Assembly: GCA_016763215.1 (NCBI GenBank)
Contig: JAESUF010000146.1
Location: 1-7,314 of the forward strand
Direction: 5' to 3'
Source: Flavobacteriaceae bacterium
GTDB lineage: Bacteria; Bacteroidota; Bacteroidia; Flavobacteriales; Flavobacteriaceae
DNA length: 7,314 nt
The position numbers were made by a program, and so were the translations under genes. Position 1 is the stretch's first letter, and each line of letters opens with the position of its first letter. The notes beneath the pieces are model-generated. The model did no database searches. It was given only the letters and a program-made list of their open reading frames with translations, and was not told the DNA's origin. Below are positions 5,883 to 7,314 of this stretch, one piece after another.

Positions 5883-6685
5883 GCTTTTTTGCTTTTTGTA
5901 ACGATAGGAACTTCAATTTCTATAAGATAACCTTTGTTCGTATTATGATTGATAAAGAACGTCCCATCTAATGCTTGAATGCGACTTTCTATGTTTTTAA
6001 TCCCAATTCCATTAGAGTTGGAGCTGGTAAAATTGAACCCTTCTCCACTATCTGTATACGTAAAATAAATACAGTTGACATGAAACTCTAAAGAAGCAGT
6101 TATTTGACTAGCATTTGCATGTTTAAGCGTATTTTGAACTAATTCTTGAAAGACTCTCAATAATCCTAAAGCAAGAGTTTTAGGAAGTTGGAATGGCGTA
6201 TTTATAAGTTTAATTTGTGTATTTATAGTGCCCAATTTGTTGATTGGACTAATGCATTCTTTCATAGCGGTAATCAACCCGAAATTTTCTAAAGTAGATG
6301 GCATTAAATTGTGACTTACACTTCTAACATTTTTAATTCCTTCTTCAACCATTTCACATGCTTCCACCAAAAAAAACTTTTGTTCTTTATCAAGATTTTC
6401 ACGACTCTTTTGAAACTTTAAATTAAGGTTTAAAGCAGATAATAGCGATCCAATACCATCGTGTAAATCCTTTGCCAGTCGCTCTCTTTCTCTTTCTTGC
6501 CCTTCAATAGTTGCTTTTAAAAGGAACTGTTGTCTTTCATTTTCAAGCTTTTGAAGACGGTTTTCTTGTGTAACAATTCGCTTTTGATAGATGACTAAAA
6601 ACAAAATCAATATGGTAGCTAAAAAAACTACAAATATTGTACTTAAAACAAAAATTAGGACTATTTGATTGTTTTCTTCACCCAT
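5879..6685 (-). CDS. HisKA_3-type sensor histidine kinase lacking a sensor domain
   Basis: This 268-residue kinase is expected to autophosphorylate and pass phosphate to the adjacent NarL-type regulator. It has a very short N-terminal tail, one membrane helix (about 9-33), a coiled-coil-like linker (35-68), a dimerisation/phosphoacceptor region with H-box ERERLAKDLHDGIGSLL (66-82, His75), and an ATPase domain with N-box QELVQNTLKHANA (180-192, Asn185) and glycine boxes DSGEGF (212-217) and GIGIKNIESRI (226-236). There is no periplasmic, PAS or GAF domain, so the signal must come through the membrane or from a partner. An upstream in-frame ATG at 6745 would add 20 residues and deepen the overlap with the upstream gene to 85 bases. 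I prefer the ATG at 6685, which still overlaps it by 25 bases and begins just before the helix. Confidence 0.93.
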   Translation of the reverse strand: MGEENNQIVLIFVLSTIFVVFLATILILFLVIYQKRIVTQENRLQKLENERQQFLLKATIEGQERERERLAKDLHDGIGSLLSALNLNLKFQKSRENLDKEQKFFLVEACEMVEEGIKNVRSVSHNLMPSTLENFGLITAMKECISPINKLGTINTQIKLINTPFQLPKTLALGLLRVFQELVQNTLKHANASQITASLEFHVNCIYFTYTDSGEGFNFTSSNSNGIGIKNIESRIQALDGTFFINHNTNKGYLIEIEVPIVTKSKKA

Positions 6686-7227
6686 AGTAGTGCTACCATA
6701 TATATTAAATATAATAAGATTATTAAGATACAATGTACTTTCCATATAGCATCATAGGAAGCCATTTCAATAGTTAGTAGAGATTTAGAAAAAATAAAGA
6801 GAAGGAAATTTCCACTGAAAAAAACCAAAAGCCCGGCACATATCCAAAATTCAAAGGTTTTTTCTGGATTAGAGATGGTCTTTTCTTGTAGCATTTTCAA
6901 AAACCATCGCAATACTAAAAAAAGAACAACGACTGCTTCCAGTGCGTGGATATAATCTGGGAATCCCCACAAGCCTTCACCAATAAATGCATTCACAATC
7001 CAGATCAATAAAAAACCTAGATTAAAAATCATCCATATTGATTTTCTTATCGTGCGACCAAACATGGACTTGAAAACCTGTAGTAGCAGTACATATTCTA
7101 CTAAAATATAGACATGAAAAAAGGGGAGATTACTTTTTTTAGTTAGTATATTCCATAGTTCTCCCGAAAAAGAAATGATTATTATAGCCCATAGTAAAAT
7201 GGTAAATAACCGTTGAGATTTATTCAT
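6661..7227 (-). CDS. Multi-spanning membrane protein of unknown function, probable partner of the kinase
   Basis: This 188-residue integral membrane protein has about six hydrophobic helices, at roughly 8-24, 36-54, 64-82, 92-110, 126-147 and 162-184. I do not recognise a named family. The pattern FFHVYILVEYVLLL (36-49), a conserved-looking FWICAGLLVFFSGN (127-140) and a final helix with HCILIILLYLIYMVALL (165-181) resembles uncharacterised membrane proteins that I recall next to HisKA_3 kinases in Bacteroidetes. Its stop lies 25 bases inside the kinase gene, so the two are translated from one message. Because the kinase lacks a sensor domain, a sensing or signal-relay role is a reasonable inference but not shown. 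The ATG at 7227 is the first available after an in-frame TAG at 7239-7237. The same frame is hydrophobic upstream of that stop, so the protein may have lost its first helix. Confidence 0.78.
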   Translation of the reverse strand: MNKSQRLFTILLWAIIIISFSGELWNILTKKSNLPFFHVYILVEYVLLLQVFKSMFGRTIRKSIWMIFNLGFLLIWIVNAFIGEGLWGFPDYIHALEAVVVLFLVLRWFLKMLQEKTISNPEKTFEFWICAGLLVFFSGNFLLFIFSKSLLTIEMASYDAIWKVHCILIILLYLIYMVALLWVKKTIK

Positions 7228-7302
7228 AGAAGGCCACTAAAAACCAGCCAGAATAGCTGGAATTATCGGAATGAATAAGGCTATATATATTAAAATTTCC
7301 AA
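7228..7302 (-). other. Hydrophobic in-frame segment cut off by TAG upstream of the membrane-protein gene
   Basis: Read on the minus strand in the frame of the downstream membrane protein, the codons after TAA 7314-7312 give TTG at 7302, then a strongly hydrophobic stretch (EILIYIALFIPIIPAILAGF), then TAG (7239-7237), then Trp-Pro-Ser and the ATG at 7227. One TTG-initiated reading would supply a first transmembrane helix joined to the rest of the protein if the TAG were a sense codon such as TAT, AAG or CAG. Alternatives are a stand-alone 21-residue leader peptide, or a chance hydrophobic reading of AT-rich upstream DNA. No ATG is available in this frame before the upstream TAA. Confidence 0.4.
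7240..7260 (-). terminator. Short GC hairpin followed by T5, candidate weak terminator or attenuator
   Basis: On the minus strand CCAGC (7260-7256) can pair with GCTGG (7248-7244) across a 7-base loop, followed by TTTTT and A. The five-base stem is short, but it stands out in the AT-rich surroundings and lies 13 bases before the start codon at 7227. It could be a weak terminator for a gene beyond the right edge or a leader hairpin of the kinase operon. It overlaps the hydrophobic in-frame segment, and both cannot easily be functional. Confidence 0.3.
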
Positions 7303-7314
7303 TGGGTATTTTTA

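Noticed and set aside
6686..6745. Upstream ATG at 6745 for the histidine kinase
   Set aside because: It would add 20 residues before the membrane helix and an 85-base overlap with the upstream gene. The downstream ATG at 6685 gives a normal short tail.

Overview
The window looks like a chromosomal segment from a gliding or T9SS-bearing member of the Bacteroidetes, most likely a marine-type Flavobacteriaceae species. The DNA is AT-rich, start codons are preceded by A-rich stretches rather than strong Shine-Dalgarno sites, and the proteins are recognisably flavobacterial: TonB-type transducers with the FxGC...CF motif, a VanZ-like protein overlapping gcvH, and a RemB/Wzi-like outer-membrane barrel. 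No mobile element, CRISPR array, rRNA or tRNA is visible.

Plus-strand block (1-5219). The window opens inside the 3' end of a gene whose last residues look like a terminal outer-membrane beta-strand. From memory of the flavobacterial order sprA - gcvH - vanZ - tonB ... remB, this is probably the tail of sprA, the T9SS translocon channel. It is followed by gcvH (lipoyl carrier of the glycine cleavage system), a VanZ-like small membrane protein that starts inside gcvH, and a TonB-type energy transducer that ends at a strong palindromic terminator. A second, diverged TonB paralogue sits alone between that terminator and another hairpin with a TTCG loop. Next come a left-handed beta-helix sugar N-acetyltransferase of the WbpD/WlbB type and, with no spacer, a 686-residue RemB-like protein. 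The latter combines a signal peptide, a TonB C-terminal-like periplasmic domain and a Wzi-type outer-membrane barrel.

Minus-strand block (7314-5232). A multi-spanning membrane protein of unknown function, a sensor-poor HisKA_3 histidine kinase and a NarL/FixJ-type response regulator form a tightly overlapping operon that converges on remB. The kinase has one membrane segment and no sensor domain, so the membrane protein is a plausible partner or sensor. Upstream of the membrane protein's ATG, the same frame continues as a hydrophobic segment cut off by a single TAG. This may be a nonsense-truncated first transmembrane helix.

The plus-strand genes share a cell-envelope theme. Three neighbouring genes carry versions of one TonB C-terminal-like domain with a conserved cysteine pair, and one of these is fused to an outer-membrane barrel. 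The minus-strand operon is an envelope-located signalling system, with no sequence evidence that it controls the plus-strand genes. Most of this looks like conserved flavobacterial core. The less ordinary points are the TonB duplication with opposite linker charge, the TonB-domain/barrel fusion coupled to a sugar acetyltransferase, and the possibly broken membrane-protein gene at the right edge.
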